From Clostridia bacterium (GTDB lineage: Bacteria; Bacillota; Clostridia; Oscillospirales; CAG-272), in assembly GCA_017450945.1 (NCBI GenBank), contig JAFSSP010000020.1, positions 1 through 32,953 of the forward strand: 32,953 bases of DNA, in the 5' to 3' direction. Shown piece after piece: positions 6,345 through 15,113 of this stretch; within the stretch, counting starts at the first letter, position 1, and each line of letters begins with the position of its first letter. A program made the translations under genes and the position numbers. Below the pieces are notes generated by a model that was not told where the DNA came from, did not search any database, and worked only from the letters and a program-made list of their open reading frames with translations.

Positions 6345-8486
6345 TCAAGCTTCTTCCGTCGGAGCTTCCTCTGCGGGAGCGGCTTTCTTTCTGGTGCGAG
6401 GCTTCTTGACAGGAGCTTCCTCAGCGGGAGCGGCTTCTTCGACAGGAGCAACTTCCTCTGCGGGAGCGGCTGCTTCAGCAGGAGCTTCCTCGGCAACTTC
6501 TTCGGGTGCTGCTTCGGCTGCGGCCTGAGCTTCCTCAAGCAGCGAGCGGATCGAAAGGCTGACCTTCTTCTTTTCGTCGTCGATCTCGGTGATGCGGGCG
6601 TCTACGACCTGGCCGATCTCAAGAATGTCGGCGGGCTTTGCAATGCGCTGCATCGCGATCTGAGAAATGTGAATGAGTCCATCCACGCCGTCAATAATCT
6701 CGGCAAATGCGCCGAACGGCATCATGTTGACGATCTTGACCGAAACGATGTCGCCGACTGCATACTGAGACTTGAAGATGTTCCAGGGATTGGATTCCTC
6801 GGTCTTGTATCCGAGAGAAATGCGCTTCTTTTCGGGATCAAAGCTCTTGACAAACACGGTGATGTTCTGTCCGACCGAAACCACGTCGGCGGGAGATTTG
6901 ATGTGCTTCCAAGAAAGCTCGCTCATGTGAACCATGCCGTCCACACCGCCGAGATCCACGAAAGCGCCATAGCTCGTCAGGCTCTTGACAACGCCGTTAT
7001 AAACCTTGCCGACCTCGATCTCATCCCAAAAAGCGGCTTCCTGTGCGCGGCGAGCGTCGCGGAGCACCGAACGGATCGAGCCGATGGCCTTTTTGCCGGG
7101 CTTGACTTCGATCACACGGAACTGAACCGTGGTTCCGACCAGAGTGGAGAGATCCCCATCCTTCGGAACGCCGGTCTGAGAACCGGGGACGAACACGCGG
7201 TTGCCGTTTGCAAGAATGACCACGCCGCCCTTGACAGCCTCGGTCACTTTGCCTTCAAGCACGGTCTTTTCGTCGCAGGCCGCGACGATGGTGAACCAGT
7301 TTTTGTCTGCGTCCACTCTCTTTTTGGAAAGTTCCGCAACGCCTTCAATGTCGCTGACGCGAATGACGAAGGCTTCGACTTCATCGCCGTTCTTGAAGTT
7401 CTCGGTGAGTTTGAAGGCCGGGTCATCAGAAATCTGTTCGGCTTTGATGTAGCCTGTGACCCCGGCGCCCACGTCGAGCTGAAGTTCAGCATCGGTTACG
7501 TGCGTAACGGTTCCGGTAACGACATCTCCTGTATTTAAAGTTTTGCATTGCGATTCCAGCAGTTCTTCGAAATTTTCTTTCATTTCGCTCATGGTTGTAT
7601 ATACCTCCTGTATTTCGACGCTCGGAGTCGAAGCCCCGGCGACAATACCTAATTTTTCGGTCTTGGAAAAATGCTTCGGATCAAGCTCGGAAGCGTTTGT
7701 AATCCAGACCGTATCCCGGCAGTGCTCGCGGCAGATATCATAGAGCTTTGCAGTGTTGGAGCTCTCCTTGCCGCCGATGACGATCATGCCGTCGCACAGG
7801 GTCGCAAGCTCCTTTGCTTCTTTCTGCCGAAGCTCAGTCACGCTACATATTGTATCAAAAATAACGAAATTTGTATAGTGGTTTTTCAGATTTTTTTGAC
7901 TTTGGTACCAATTGACCAAATTAAAGGTGGTTTGAGAGGCCATTACCGGCGTTTTTTTGTGCAACTTGTCCTTTTGCGTGCCGGAAAGGGTCGATTCAAG
8001 CGATTCGGGAGAAGAAAAAACGTACTTTTCTCCGTCGAAAAAGCTCATGATGCCGACCACCTCGGGATGGTTCTCGGCACCCATGAGGAAAAACACCTGA
8101 TTTTCGGGATCGCATTCGGATGCGATCTTGTGAACCTTTTTGACATACGGGCAGGTGCAATCGTACCAGGTAAAATGCGGATTCTGCTCGGACAGTGAGC
8201 GGAGCGCCTCATAGGTCTCGCGCTTGCAGCCGTGGGCGCGTACCAAAAGAGAGACCGGCGACGCTTCTGTGGCGCTTTGCGCAAGCGCGGGAAGCTCCTC
8301 TGCGTCAACGGCGATCACGCCGCGGCGGCGCAAAGATTCAATATAGGTCTCGTTGTGGATGAGGTTGCCGAGCGTGTAGATCCGCTCGCCCGGGCGCGCG
8401 CTCCCGAGAAGCTCCTCCAGCTTGTCGGTCGCCCGCTTGACGCCAAAGCAAAAGCCGGCGTTCTCGGCCAGAATGACTGTTTTCAT
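6345..8486 (-). CDS. Fused 4-hydroxy-3-methylbut-2-enyl diphosphate reductase / ribosomal protein S1
   Basis: 713 residues. Residues 1-310 are IspH, the last enzyme of the MEP isoprenoid pathway; the three 4Fe-4S cysteines are C13 (GFCFGV), C112 (CTCPYV) and C214 (DTICSVT), and SQTTF, GGKESSNT and AGASTP are present. From about 317 come four S1 RNA-binding repeats, the clearest being SYGAFVDLGGVDGMVHMSEL and the one after it. Residues from about 650 form an Ala/Glu/Pro-rich tail with one basic patch (KKPRTRKK). The start at 8486 is preferred over the longer frame because it opens with the IspH core and its ATG overlaps the cmk stop (ATGA). The fusion is known in Clostridia; the S1 part probably serves the ribosome. 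Confidence 0.96.
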   Translation of the reverse strand: MKTVILAENAGFCFGVKRATDKLEELLGSARPGERIYTLGNLIHNETYIESLRRRGVIAVDAEELPALAQSATEASPVSLLVRAHGCKRETYEALRSLSEQNPHFTWYDCTCPYVKKVHKIASECDPENQVFFLMGAENHPEVVGIMSFFDGEKYVFSSPESLESTLSGTQKDKLHKKTPVMASQTTFNLVNWYQSQKNLKNHYTNFVIFDTICSVTELRQKEAKELATLCDGMIVIGGKESSNTAKLYDICREHCRDTVWITNASELDPKHFSKTEKLGIVAGASTPSVEIQEVYTTMSEMKENFEELLESQCKTLNTGDVVTGTVTHVTDAELQLDVGAGVTGYIKAEQISDDPAFKLTENFKNGDEVEAFVIRVSDIEGVAELSKKRVDADKNWFTIVAACDEKTVLEGKVTEAVKGGVVILANGNRVFVPGSQTGVPKDGDLSTLVGTTVQFRVIEVKPGKKAIGSIRSVLRDARRAQEAAFWDEIEVGKVYNGVVKSLTSYGAFVDLGGVDGMVHMSELSWKHIKSPADVVSVGQNITVFVKSFDPEKKRISLGYKTEESNPWNIFKSQYAVGDIVSVKIVNMMPFGAFAEIIDGVDGLIHISQIAMQRIAKPADILEIGQVVDARITEIDDEKKKVSLSIRSLLEEAQAAAEAAPEEVAEEAPAEAAAPAEEVAPVEEAAPAEEAPVKKPRTRKKAAPAEEAPTEEA

Positions 8487-9160
8487 AGAGTCAGTCCCAG
8501 TTTGGGGAGAATGATCTTTGAGAGCACCGCGGCGGTACATTCGTCGGGTTTCATCCAGGAGTTATCAAAATGGATCGCGTCGGGTGCGGCGATGGCGGGA
8601 GCAACGGCGCGCGTGCTGTCGTTGTGGTCGCGCTCTCTCATATCGGCAAGCACCTCTTCGACGCTGGTTTCGATCCCCTTTGCCTTCAGTTCTTCATATC
8701 GTCTGGTCGCGCGGCACTCGTCGCTCGCGGTCAGAAAGATCTTGACGTCGGCATCCGGCAGGATCACGGTACCGATATCTCTGCCGTCCATAATCACACT
8801 GCGCTTTTTGGCGATATCTCTCTGCGTATCGAGCAGGAAGGCGCGCACCTCCGGGATCGCCGAGACCGCAGAGGCGTACATGGAGATCTCGGGCGTGCGG
8901 ATCCGATCGCCGAGATTTTCCCCATTGAGCAGGACAACCTGCGTACCGTCCACATAATCGAGATCCACCCGGATCTCGGGAAGAAGCGCCGTGACAGCCG
9001 GGCCGTCCTTGGGGTCGGCGCCCTTTTCCCGCACATCATAGCCTACCGTGCGGTAGAGCGCTCCGGTATCAACGTATGTAATACCGAGCTTTGCGGCAAT
9101 GGCCTTTGCAATGGTGGATTTTCCGGCTCCGCTTGGGCCGTCAATGGCGATCTGAAACAT
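8483..9160 (-). CDS. cmk: Cytidylate kinase
   Basis: Phosphorylates CMP and dCMP with ATP in pyrimidine salvage and recycling. 225 residues, standard length. The P-loop is DGPSGAGKST (residues 7-16), followed by YVDTGALYRTVGY; later come the family segments MDGRDIGTVILPDADVKIFL and RATRRYEELKAKG. The ATG at 9160 lies 4 nt after the flavoprotein stop, and its own stop overlaps the start of the IspH-S1 gene by 4 nt, so translation is tightly coupled. The order flavoprotein, cmk, ispH-rpsA fits clostridial gene neighbourhoods. Confidence 0.97.
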   Translation of the reverse strand: MFQIAIDGPSGAGKSTIAKAIAAKLGITYVDTGALYRTVGYDVREKGADPKDGPAVTALLPEIRVDLDYVDGTQVVLLNGENLGDRIRTPEISMYASAVSAIPEVRAFLLDTQRDIAKKRSVIMDGRDIGTVILPDADVKIFLTASDECRATRRYEELKAKGIETSVEEVLADMRERDHNDSTRAVAPAIAAPDAIHFDNSWMKPDECTAAVLSKIILPKLGLTL

Positions 9161-9164
9161 GGTC

Positions 9165-10433
9165 TTAGTTCCCTTCTGTTTGATTTAGAACCGACTCTGC
9201 GGCATGCAGTCCGGCAAGGCGCCCGGTGGAAAACGCGATTTGCAGATTGAAGCCGCCGGTGTAGGCGTCCACGTCAATGATCTCTCCGGCAAAATAAAGC
9301 CCAGGGACCAGCTTGGATTCCATGGTCTTTGGATTGATCTCGCCAACCGAGATCCCACCGCGTGTGATGATGGCCTCGTCGATCGGCCGCGTCCCGGTAA
9401 CCGGGATGGCAAAATTCTTAAGGAGACGCACCATGCGCGCCCGCTCCTCTTTTGTAATCGAGTGCACCTTTTTGCGCCCGTCAATGCCGACCTCTTTGAC
9501 AAAAGGCAGGATCATCTTCTCGGGCAAAAGATCCGAGAGCGCATTGCAAAAATCTTTGTTTTGGTATTTGGAAAAATCCGAAAGGATCCGGTTGTCGAGC
9601 GTGGCTTCGTCGAGCGCGGGTTTCAGATCAATGAACACCGTGTAGGCGTTCTTCTCGCGCTTTGTAAGATGCGCCGAAGCCGAAAGGACAAGCGGCCCCG
9701 AAATTCCGAAATGCGTAAAAAGCATCTCCCCGAAGTCGGTGAAAACCGTTTTCCCGCTTTCATTGTCCACAAGGCGCAACGAGACGTTGCGAAGCGAAAG
9801 CCCCTGCATCTCGGCGCAGGTGCGGGCGGAAGAGGTCAGCGGAACGAGCGACGGCAGAGGAGCCTTGATTGCGTGACCCGCCGCCTCTGCAAGCGCATAT
9901 CCCGATCCGTCCGAGCCGGTCAGCGGATAGGATTTTCCGCCGGTGGCAAGAATGACTGCAAAGGCAAGCAGATCGCCGCGATTGGTCGAAAGACCTACGG
10001 CCCGTCCGTCCTCCAGAATCAGTTGTTTTGCTTTTGCAGGAAGGATCTCTACCCGCAGTTCGCGCAGGCGGCTCTCCAGCGCCTTTTCGACGTCGATCGC
10101 CTTATCCGAGGCCGGAAAGACCCGTCTGCCCCGCTCGGTTTTGAGTTCCAGTCCGAGCCCTTCAAAAAAGGCCATGGTGTCCTGCGGCGAGAGCGCGGCA
10201 TAGGCGGCATACAAAAACTTCGGATTGGTCGGAATATTCTCAAAAAATGTATCCCTATCGCAGTCGTTGGTGATGTTACAGCGCCCTTTCCCGGTGATGC
10301 GGAGCTTTTTGCCAAGCCGATCGTTCTGCTCGACAAGAAGCACGCTCTTCCCCGCCTCCGCGGCCGCAATGGCCGCCATCATCCCGGCAGGGCCGCCGCC
10401 TACGACAAGGAGATCGGCGTTATTTTTTCTCAT
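9165..10433 (-). CDS. NAD(P)/FAD-dependent oxidoreductase, HI0933/YhiN family
   Basis: Predicted flavoprotein of about 422 residues; some relatives are annotated as aminoacetone oxidases, but the physiological substrate of the family is unclear. The dinucleotide-binding motif is at the very start (VVGGGPAGMMAAIAAAE), followed by GKKLRITGKGRCNITND, the HI0933 signature, ILATGGKSYPLTGSDGSGY in the middle, and TRGGISVGEINPKTMESK with GLYFAGEIIDVDAYTGGFN near the end. I take the ATG at 10433 because the upstream in-frame extension to 10526 carries no domain and lies within the RpiR gene. The 14-nt overlap with that gene implies coupling. Confidence 0.94.
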   Translation of the reverse strand: MRKNNADLLVVGGGPAGMMAAIAAAEAGKSVLLVEQNDRLGKKLRITGKGRCNITNDCDRDTFFENIPTNPKFLYAAYAALSPQDTMAFFEGLGLELKTERGRRVFPASDKAIDVEKALESRLRELRVEILPAKAKQLILEDGRAVGLSTNRGDLLAFAVILATGGKSYPLTGSDGSGYALAEAAGHAIKAPLPSLVPLTSSARTCAEMQGLSLRNVSLRLVDNESGKTVFTDFGEMLFTHFGISGPLVLSASAHLTKREKNAYTVFIDLKPALDEATLDNRILSDFSKYQNKDFCNALSDLLPEKMILPFVKEVGIDGRKKVHSITKEERARMVRLLKNFAIPVTGTRPIDEAIITRGGISVGEINPKTMESKLVPGLYFAGEIIDVDAYTGGFNLQIAFSTGRLAGLHAAESVLNQTEGN

Positions 10434-11277
10434 AGACTTCGTAGCGGTCCCAGACTTCTTCGAGGATCCGCAGACGTTCGGTGACTTCTTTTTCCTTCTT
10501 GCGCGAGACCGCCATAACGATCGCATTGATAATGCTCAGCGGAGCCACAAGGGAATCCACAAAGGAGATCATGTCGCTCCTTGCAATAAGAAGTTCATCT
10601 GCGAAACCGGCAATCGGCGAGGCGGTACTGTCGGTCAGTGCCACGATGTTGGCACCCTTCCCTTTGGCGTATTCCACGGCGTGAATAATCCGCTTGGAGT
10701 AGCGGGGGAAGCTGATGGCAAACATGACGTCGCCCTCGCCCACCTGCATAATCTGTTCAAAGATCTCGCTGGCCGAGGTCGTCTCAATGAACTTGACCTG
10801 GTCGAAGATCATGCGGAAGTTGAAGTTAAGAAAGCTTGCAAGCGAGGAGGAAGAACGCACGCCGATGATATAGATACACTTGGCGTTCACAATGGCTTCC
10901 ACCGCCGCTTCAAAGGAATCTTTGTCGATCTCCTCGAGCGTTCTGCGGATCTTCTCGGCGTCCGAGAGAAGCACCTTCTCAAGGATATTGTTATTCCCCA
11001 TGAGCGTATTCGTCACTTCAATGCGCTGGAAAGAGGTCAGCTTGTTGTGAACGATCTTTTGCAGGGCGTTCTGGAATTCCGGATAGCCCTCAAACCCCAG
11101 CTCGGTGGCAAAGCGCACCACGGTGGATTCCGAGACCTCGACGATCTCGCCGAGCTTTGCCGCGGTCAGATAGGCCGCACGGTCATAATGCTCGGATATA
11201 TAGGAAGCGATTCGTTTTTGCCCTTTGGAAAACTCCGGCATTTTTTCAGATATGACGCTCAATAAATCCTGGCTCAT
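10420..11277 (-). CDS. MurR/RpiR family transcriptional regulator
   Basis: 285 residues. An N-terminal HTH of the RpiR type (about 1-75; KGQKRIASYISEHYDRAAYL and STVVRFATELGFEGYPEFQ) is joined to a SIS sugar-phosphate-binding domain (about 110-240; IYIIGVRSSSSLASFLNFNF, then DVMFAISFPRYSKRII and VALTDSTASPIA). Such proteins sense phosphorylated sugars. The ATG at 11277 follows a strong GGAGGTG. No sugar-catabolic gene is adjacent, so its target is not evident; it may act elsewhere or on its own operon. Confidence 0.93.
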   Translation of the reverse strand: MSQDLLSVISEKMPEFSKGQKRIASYISEHYDRAAYLTAAKLGEIVEVSESTVVRFATELGFEGYPEFQNALQKIVHNKLTSFQRIEVTNTLMGNNNILEKVLLSDAEKIRRTLEEIDKDSFEAAVEAIVNAKCIYIIGVRSSSSLASFLNFNFRMIFDQVKFIETTSASEIFEQIMQVGEGDVMFAISFPRYSKRIIHAVEYAKGKGANIVALTDSTASPIAGFADELLIARSDMISFVDSLVAPLSIINAIVMAVSRKKEKEVTERLRILEEVWDRYEVYEKK

Positions 11278-11336
11278 AAGCACCTCCGAAAAAGCAGAAA
11301 TAAACAAGAATATTATAGACGAATCCCGCCTGTTTG

Positions 11337-12197
11337 TCAATGATTTTTGCAGGATTTCCTGCATAAATCCTGCAAAAGAAGATAAGAGTTCCCCTTCGGG
11401 TAGCGGTAGTAAAGCCGGGAGGCAAGCGCGGGAAGCACCTCTTTTGTCAAGCACGGACGGACAAGCGACTTGCGCGGCGTCAAAAGGAACCCGATTGCCG
11501 CATCAAACGCATCTGGCGTGAGATGCAAAAACAGCTCGGAGAGTCCCACAAGAGATTCCAGGCGGGCAAAAAATGCAAGTGTCTTTTCCCCGCTCCCCTG
11601 CAAAAAAAGAATGACCGGGATCTTCTTCTCTGCAAATACGCGGATCGCCTGCAAGCGCAAAACGAGAGGATCACCTGCCCCCGAGAGCGCCTGCTCCAGG
11701 GCATACAGGCTCGGTTGCTTCTCGTAGCAGTCGTCCGGCAGATCGACAAGGACGCCGGTCTTGCCCGATTCCAAAAAAGCAGAAAAAAGCGACTCGGAAA
11801 AAGCCGTTGGCGTTTTGCTCGCTTTTGCTTCGTCCAAAAGTTTGTCCAGAGGGATAAAATCCGAACCGTTCAAAGTCAGCGACGGAATCTCGTCGGTTTT
11901 TTCTTCAAAAAAGTCGTTTTCCGTTGGCTCCGCAATCACATCAAGCGCGGCAAAAAAGCGCCAGATCGGGGCGGCCGTACTCCCGGAAAGTTCTTCCCCA
12001 CAACCGTTTTTTGCAAGCAACGCGCGGGCATAAAGCAAAAGCCGGTTGTGCGAGAGCTTTTCTGCCGCCTTGCAAAAGGCGCAAAAGAATTCGTAGTCGG
12101 AGGCCTTGGCGGAGCAGTCTCTCTCACAAGCGCCGGCTGCAAAAAGGATCTTTTCTGCCTGCGGGATTTTTCGCAAAAGCGAACCCGGATTCTCCAT
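11337..12197 (-). CDS. Uncharacterised protein
   Basis: 286 residues, not recognised with confidence. It is a believable gene: a consensus promoter lies upstream, GGGAGGG precedes the ATG at 12197, and the RpiR gene follows after 59 nt. It has no signal peptide or membrane segment. The N-terminal third is rich in cysteine (CERDC, CAFC, NGC), and the C-terminus ends in LCRKSCKNH; these could bind metal, but this is only a guess. The middle is acidic. The C-terminal segment around FLLTPRKSL reminded me weakly of the end of uronate isomerases, without any catalytic motif, so no function is assigned. Confidence 0.7.
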   Translation of the reverse strand: MENPGSLLRKIPQAEKILFAAGACERDCSAKASDYEFFCAFCKAAEKLSHNRLLLYARALLAKNGCGEELSGSTAAPIWRFFAALDVIAEPTENDFFEEKTDEIPSLTLNGSDFIPLDKLLDEAKASKTPTAFSESLFSAFLESGKTGVLVDLPDDCYEKQPSLYALEQALSGAGDPLVLRLQAIRVFAEKKIPVILFLQGSGEKTLAFFARLESLVGLSELFLHLTPDAFDAAIGFLLTPRKSLVRPCLTKEVLPALASRLYYRYPKGNSYLLLQDLCRKSCKNH

Positions 12198-12232
12198 AAA
12201 GCGCCCTCCCTTCCGACAAAATTTCTCCTTTT

Positions 12233-12261
12233 ATTGTATTCGTTTTTCTGCGCTCTGTCAA
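12233..12261 (-). promoter_or_regulatory. Sigma-A promoter of the five-gene operon 12197-6345
   Basis: Minus strand: -35 TTGACA (12256-12261), 17-nt spacer, -10 TACAAT (12233-12238), 35 nt before the first ATG. No other equally good promoter or terminator was seen down to 6268, so the unknown protein, RpiR, flavoprotein, cmk and IspH-S1 may share this transcript. Confidence 0.88.
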
Positions 12262-12287
12262 GAAAATTGTCTTTTTTTCGTTTTTTT

Positions 12288-12317
12288 GTAGACGGCAGCG
12301 GATTTTTGTGTTATACT
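12288..12317 (+). promoter_or_regulatory. Possible extended -10 promoter of the MutS-family gene
   Basis: TG-T-TATACT (12309-12317) is a good extended -10; the -35 (GTAGAC, 12288-12293, 18-nt spacer) is poor. It is divergent from the operon promoter at 12233-12261. Confidence 0.5.
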
Positions 12318-12351
12318 CGTTTGTAGAGTTTTCAAAAAGGAGGAAGAGCAT

Positions 12352-13956
12352 ATGGAGCTGAACGAATTCAGTCTGATCTATCCTACCGCAAAGTCAAAGG
12401 CCGCGCATGAGAGCGGGAGCGCCTGCCCCGACGTGGACGAATATACGCTCGAAGAGTTGGGGCTTTTGGAGGTCTTTTCTCTGAAGGCGCAGGAACTTTC
12501 GAGCTTTCTGACCACCGATCCCGAGGTTATGGCCTACCGCAGAGCTACTTTCTCTGACCTTGTCGCCTGCCCGGAGCTCTCAGAGCTTTTTTCAAAGCTC
12601 GTTCCGGTATTGGAAGATATCAAGGAGCTTCGTCGGCTTGAGGCCGACGCCGCCGAGGAGGAAGACTATCTCTCCTCCCTGACCGAGATCGAGTTGTATG
12701 TTTCCTCGGTGGAAATCCTTTGGAACGGACTTTCCAAGGCGAAGGATCGCATCAAAAGCCCTGCTTTTACAAAGCTCTACGATCTGGTCGAGGAGCTTTC
12801 GCAAAGCGACTATTATCAAAATCTCAATAAGCATCTGCAAGAGTTGACGAGCCGTGTGCGCGAGATCCGCAGTGTGACCATCGGCGTCAACCTTGACTCC
12901 CGACTGGAGCCGACCTCGGCCGGCGTGCTTTCGATCAACCCGGAGCCTTTCAAATCGGGCGACGTGCTGGATAAGATCCTGCGGCTCAGCTTCAAAAACG
13001 ATCCTTACACCTGCATCGCAAATCTTGCGCCCTTCTCCAAAGGACAAACCGAAAACGAGAAGACGGCGCTTTCGACCGCCTTTCACAACGCGATCAATCA
13101 GGTCTATCGCTCCTCGCTCCACTCCTGGAAAAAGATCGTGCAGGAGTACGTGCTGGAGAACACCGAGTTTTTGCTCCGACTCTCTCCCGAGTTTGAATTC
13201 CTTGCAAAAGGCAGGGACTTTTTGACCGCCCTGCAAGAAAAAGGACTTCCTTTGTCGACCCCGACTCTGCGCCCTATGGAAGAAAACGCCTTTTTTGCAA
13301 AGGGGCTTTACAACCCGGTCGTGGCGCTCAAAGCCGAGGGCGAAATGGTTCCGAACGATCTTTCCTTTGATGAAAATGCAAGGATCTTCGTTCTGACCGG
13401 CCCCAACCGCGGCGGCAAGAGCGTGATCACCTGCGCGCTGGGTCTTTCCTTTGTCATGCTCCAGCTCGGTATGCCGGTCCCGGCCGAGAGTGCAACGCTC
13501 TCGCCTGTTGACGGCATCTACACCCACTTCCCGACCGGTGCCGACGACACGATCGACAAAGGGCGGCTTGGCGAAGAATGTGCGCGGCTTGGCGAAATTT
13601 TTGACGCCGTCACCCCTTACAGCCTCGTGCTTCTCGACGAATCTCTCTCCTCCACCGGCAGTTTTGAGGCTTCCTACATTGCCTCGGAAGTACTACTCGG
13701 CTTTTCCAAGGTCGGTTGCAGAACGCTCTTCTCGACCCACCTGCACGAGCTTGCCGCACGAGTTCCCGAGCTGAACGAGCGCGCAAAGGCAGAAGGCGGC
13801 TTCCCGATCGACACGCTGGTCGCCGGCATGGAAGAGGACAGACGACGCTCCTTTGTCATCACCCGCGCAAAGCCGGACGGCAAGAGCTACGCCGGAGACA
13901 TTGCAAAAAAGTACGGACTGACCTATGAGGACATTCAAAAACGGATCCAAAAATAA
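12352..13956 (+). CDS. MutS-family ATPase without mismatch-recognition domain
   Basis: 534 residues: a helical lever/clamp-like region (about 30-330) followed by a MutS C-terminal ATPase. Walker A is GPNRGGKS (350-357); most MutS proteins have M where this has R. Walker B is LVLLDES (425-431), followed by SSTGSFEASYIASEV and the STHLHEL histidine loop (FSTHLHELAA). It lacks the N-terminal mismatch-binding domain of MutS1 and the C-terminal Smr nuclease domain of MutS2, so it is probably not a post-replicative repair protein. Strong ribosome-binding site AAGGAGG. It stands alone between its promoter and the terminator at 13962. Role unknown; DNA or RNA junction handling is a reasonable guess. 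Confidence 0.9.
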   Translation: MELNEFSLIYPTAKSKAAHESGSACPDVDEYTLEELGLLEVFSLKAQELSSFLTTDPEVMAYRRATFSDLVACPELSELFSKLVPVLEDIKELRRLEADAAEEEDYLSSLTEIELYVSSVEILWNGLSKAKDRIKSPAFTKLYDLVEELSQSDYYQNLNKHLQELTSRVREIRSVTIGVNLDSRLEPTSAGVLSINPEPFKSGDVLDKILRLSFKNDPYTCIANLAPFSKGQTENEKTALSTAFHNAINQVYRSSLHSWKKIVQEYVLENTEFLLRLSPEFEFLAKGRDFLTALQEKGLPLSTPTLRPMEENAFFAKGLYNPVVALKAEGEMVPNDLSFDENARIFVLTGPNRGGKSVITCALGLSFVMLQLGMPVPAESATLSPVDGIYTHFPTGADDTIDKGRLGEECARLGEIFDAVTPYSLVLLDESLSSTGSFEASYIASEVLLGFSKVGCRTLFSTHLHELAARVPELNERAKAEGGFPIDTLVAGMEEDRRRSFVITRAKPDGKSYAGDIAKKYGLTYEDIQKRIQK

Positions 13957-13961
13957 AGAGC

Positions 13962-13992
13962 GCGGCAGGCGTCAGGCCTGCCGCTTTTCTTT
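13962..13992 (+). terminator. Terminator after the MutS-family gene
   Basis: Perfect 9-bp stem GCGGCAGGC (13962-13970) / GCCTGCCGC (13976-13984), 5-nt loop, then TTTTCTTTT. The hairpin contains the stop codon (13972-13974) of the convergent AI-2E family gene. Confidence 0.88.
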
Positions 13993-15027
13993 TATTTCGG
14001 AAAAGGAGCCAAAAAACAGACTTTTGAGAAGAATCAGCACCACCGGCCCCAGTAGCATTCCCCACACGCCGAACAGTCGCCAGCCGGCATACCCGGCAAA
14101 AAGCGTGAGGATCGGGTGCAGTCCGAGGCTTTTCCCGAGCAAATGCGGCTCGAGAAACTGCCGTGCAAGCGTGATGACGGCATACAGGATGAGAAGCCCC
14201 GCACCCAAAGCAATATTCCCCTGCCAGAATTGAAAGATGCCCCATGGAATGAGCACCGATCCGGTGCCGAGGATCGGCAAAAGATCCACAAAGGCAACGA
14301 AAAAGGCAAGCAAAAAAGCATATTTGACTTTCAAAATCAAAAACCCCGCAAGCAGTTCTCCCCAGGTGATGAGAAAAAGCAAAAGATAGGCGCGCAGATA
14401 GCGAAAGGAGAGCTGTCTTGTTTTGTGCTGGAAAATCGGGAGCTTTTCATCGAGATAGCCTTTCCATTTTTGCGGCAGGCGCTCAAGGAGCGCATCCCAA
14501 GGGCGCCTCCCTTCTATTGCAAAGGCGTATGCCACGATGATGACCACCACGACAGAAAGCAAAAAACCGGGAGCGCCCGAGAGGATCTTTCCGAACAGCG
14601 CGGTCAGCCCTTCCAGGATCCTGCCGAGCAACCCGGGCAGCCAGCTTTCAAAAGAAGCGCGAAGCGGACTCTCTTGGTCACCAAACAGGTCAAGAACCTT
14701 TGCAAAACTCGCTTGCAGATCTGATTGAAAAGAAGAAAAGTTTGACAAAAACGCCAGCCCTTCTTCGAGTATCCGTTTTCCAAGCGCCCGAATCAGGAGC
14801 GCAAGCAGAAAAAGAAGCAGGGTCAGAATCAGCGGCGCAAGGAGCGCACAGGGAATCTTTTTGGAGGCTCTGGCGGCAAGCCGCCTTGCAGAAAAGGCAA
14901 GCAAGGCCCCTGCGGCAAATGGCAGAAGGAGCGGAAGCAGATAGCGAAAGGCAAGAAACAGGGCGGCCCCACCCAAAAAGATACAAAGAAGGATCGCCGC
15001 ACGGTTTTGCCAGGATTCTTTTTCCAT
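13972..15027 (-). CDS. AI-2E family transporter (YtvI-like membrane protein)
   Basis: 351 residues with the usual topology of the family: two hydrophobic segments at the N-terminus (about 10-65), a third near 65-95, a soluble helical stretch, then a cluster of membrane segments after about residue 165 that contains the conserved LPILGTGSVLIPWGIFQF and the closing FLEPHLLGKSLGLHPILTLF. Despite the name, members include sodium/proton exporters and the sporulation protein YtvI; substrate cannot be told. The ATG at 15027 is chosen because GGGGGTGG precedes it; the longer frame begins in the divergent promoter region. It is convergent with the MutS-family gene. Confidence 0.9.
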   Translation of the reverse strand: MEKESWQNRAAILLCIFLGGAALFLAFRYLLPLLLPFAAGALLAFSARRLAARASKKIPCALLAPLILTLLLFLLALLIRALGKRILEEGLAFLSNFSSFQSDLQASFAKVLDLFGDQESPLRASFESWLPGLLGRILEGLTALFGKILSGAPGFLLSVVVVIIVAYAFAIEGRRPWDALLERLPQKWKGYLDEKLPIFQHKTRQLSFRYLRAYLLLFLITWGELLAGFLILKVKYAFLLAFFVAFVDLLPILGTGSVLIPWGIFQFWQGNIALGAGLLILYAVITLARQFLEPHLLGKSLGLHPILTLFAGYAGWRLFGVWGMLLGPVVLILLKSLFFGSFSEIKEKRQA

Positions 15028-15113
15028 CACACCACCCCCTTTGTTGTATTCTATCCGTTCTTGCGTCCGATTATTTCCGCAAAAATGAAAAAATGGAAAA
15101 ATGGAAAAAAGAA

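Noticed and set aside
6161-6409. 82-codon frame in the gap before the IspH-S1 gene
   Set aside because: It spans the operon terminator and the direct repeat and ends inside the S1 gene on the other strand; no family resemblance.
6336-7538. 400-codon open frame opposite the S1 region
   Set aside because: Shadow of the IspH-S1 gene; its repetitive start is the complement of the Ala/Glu/Pro tail.
6345-8486. IspH-S1 fusion as an assembly or frameshift artefact
   Set aside because: The frame is continuous, both halves are complete, and the same fusion is known in Clostridia.
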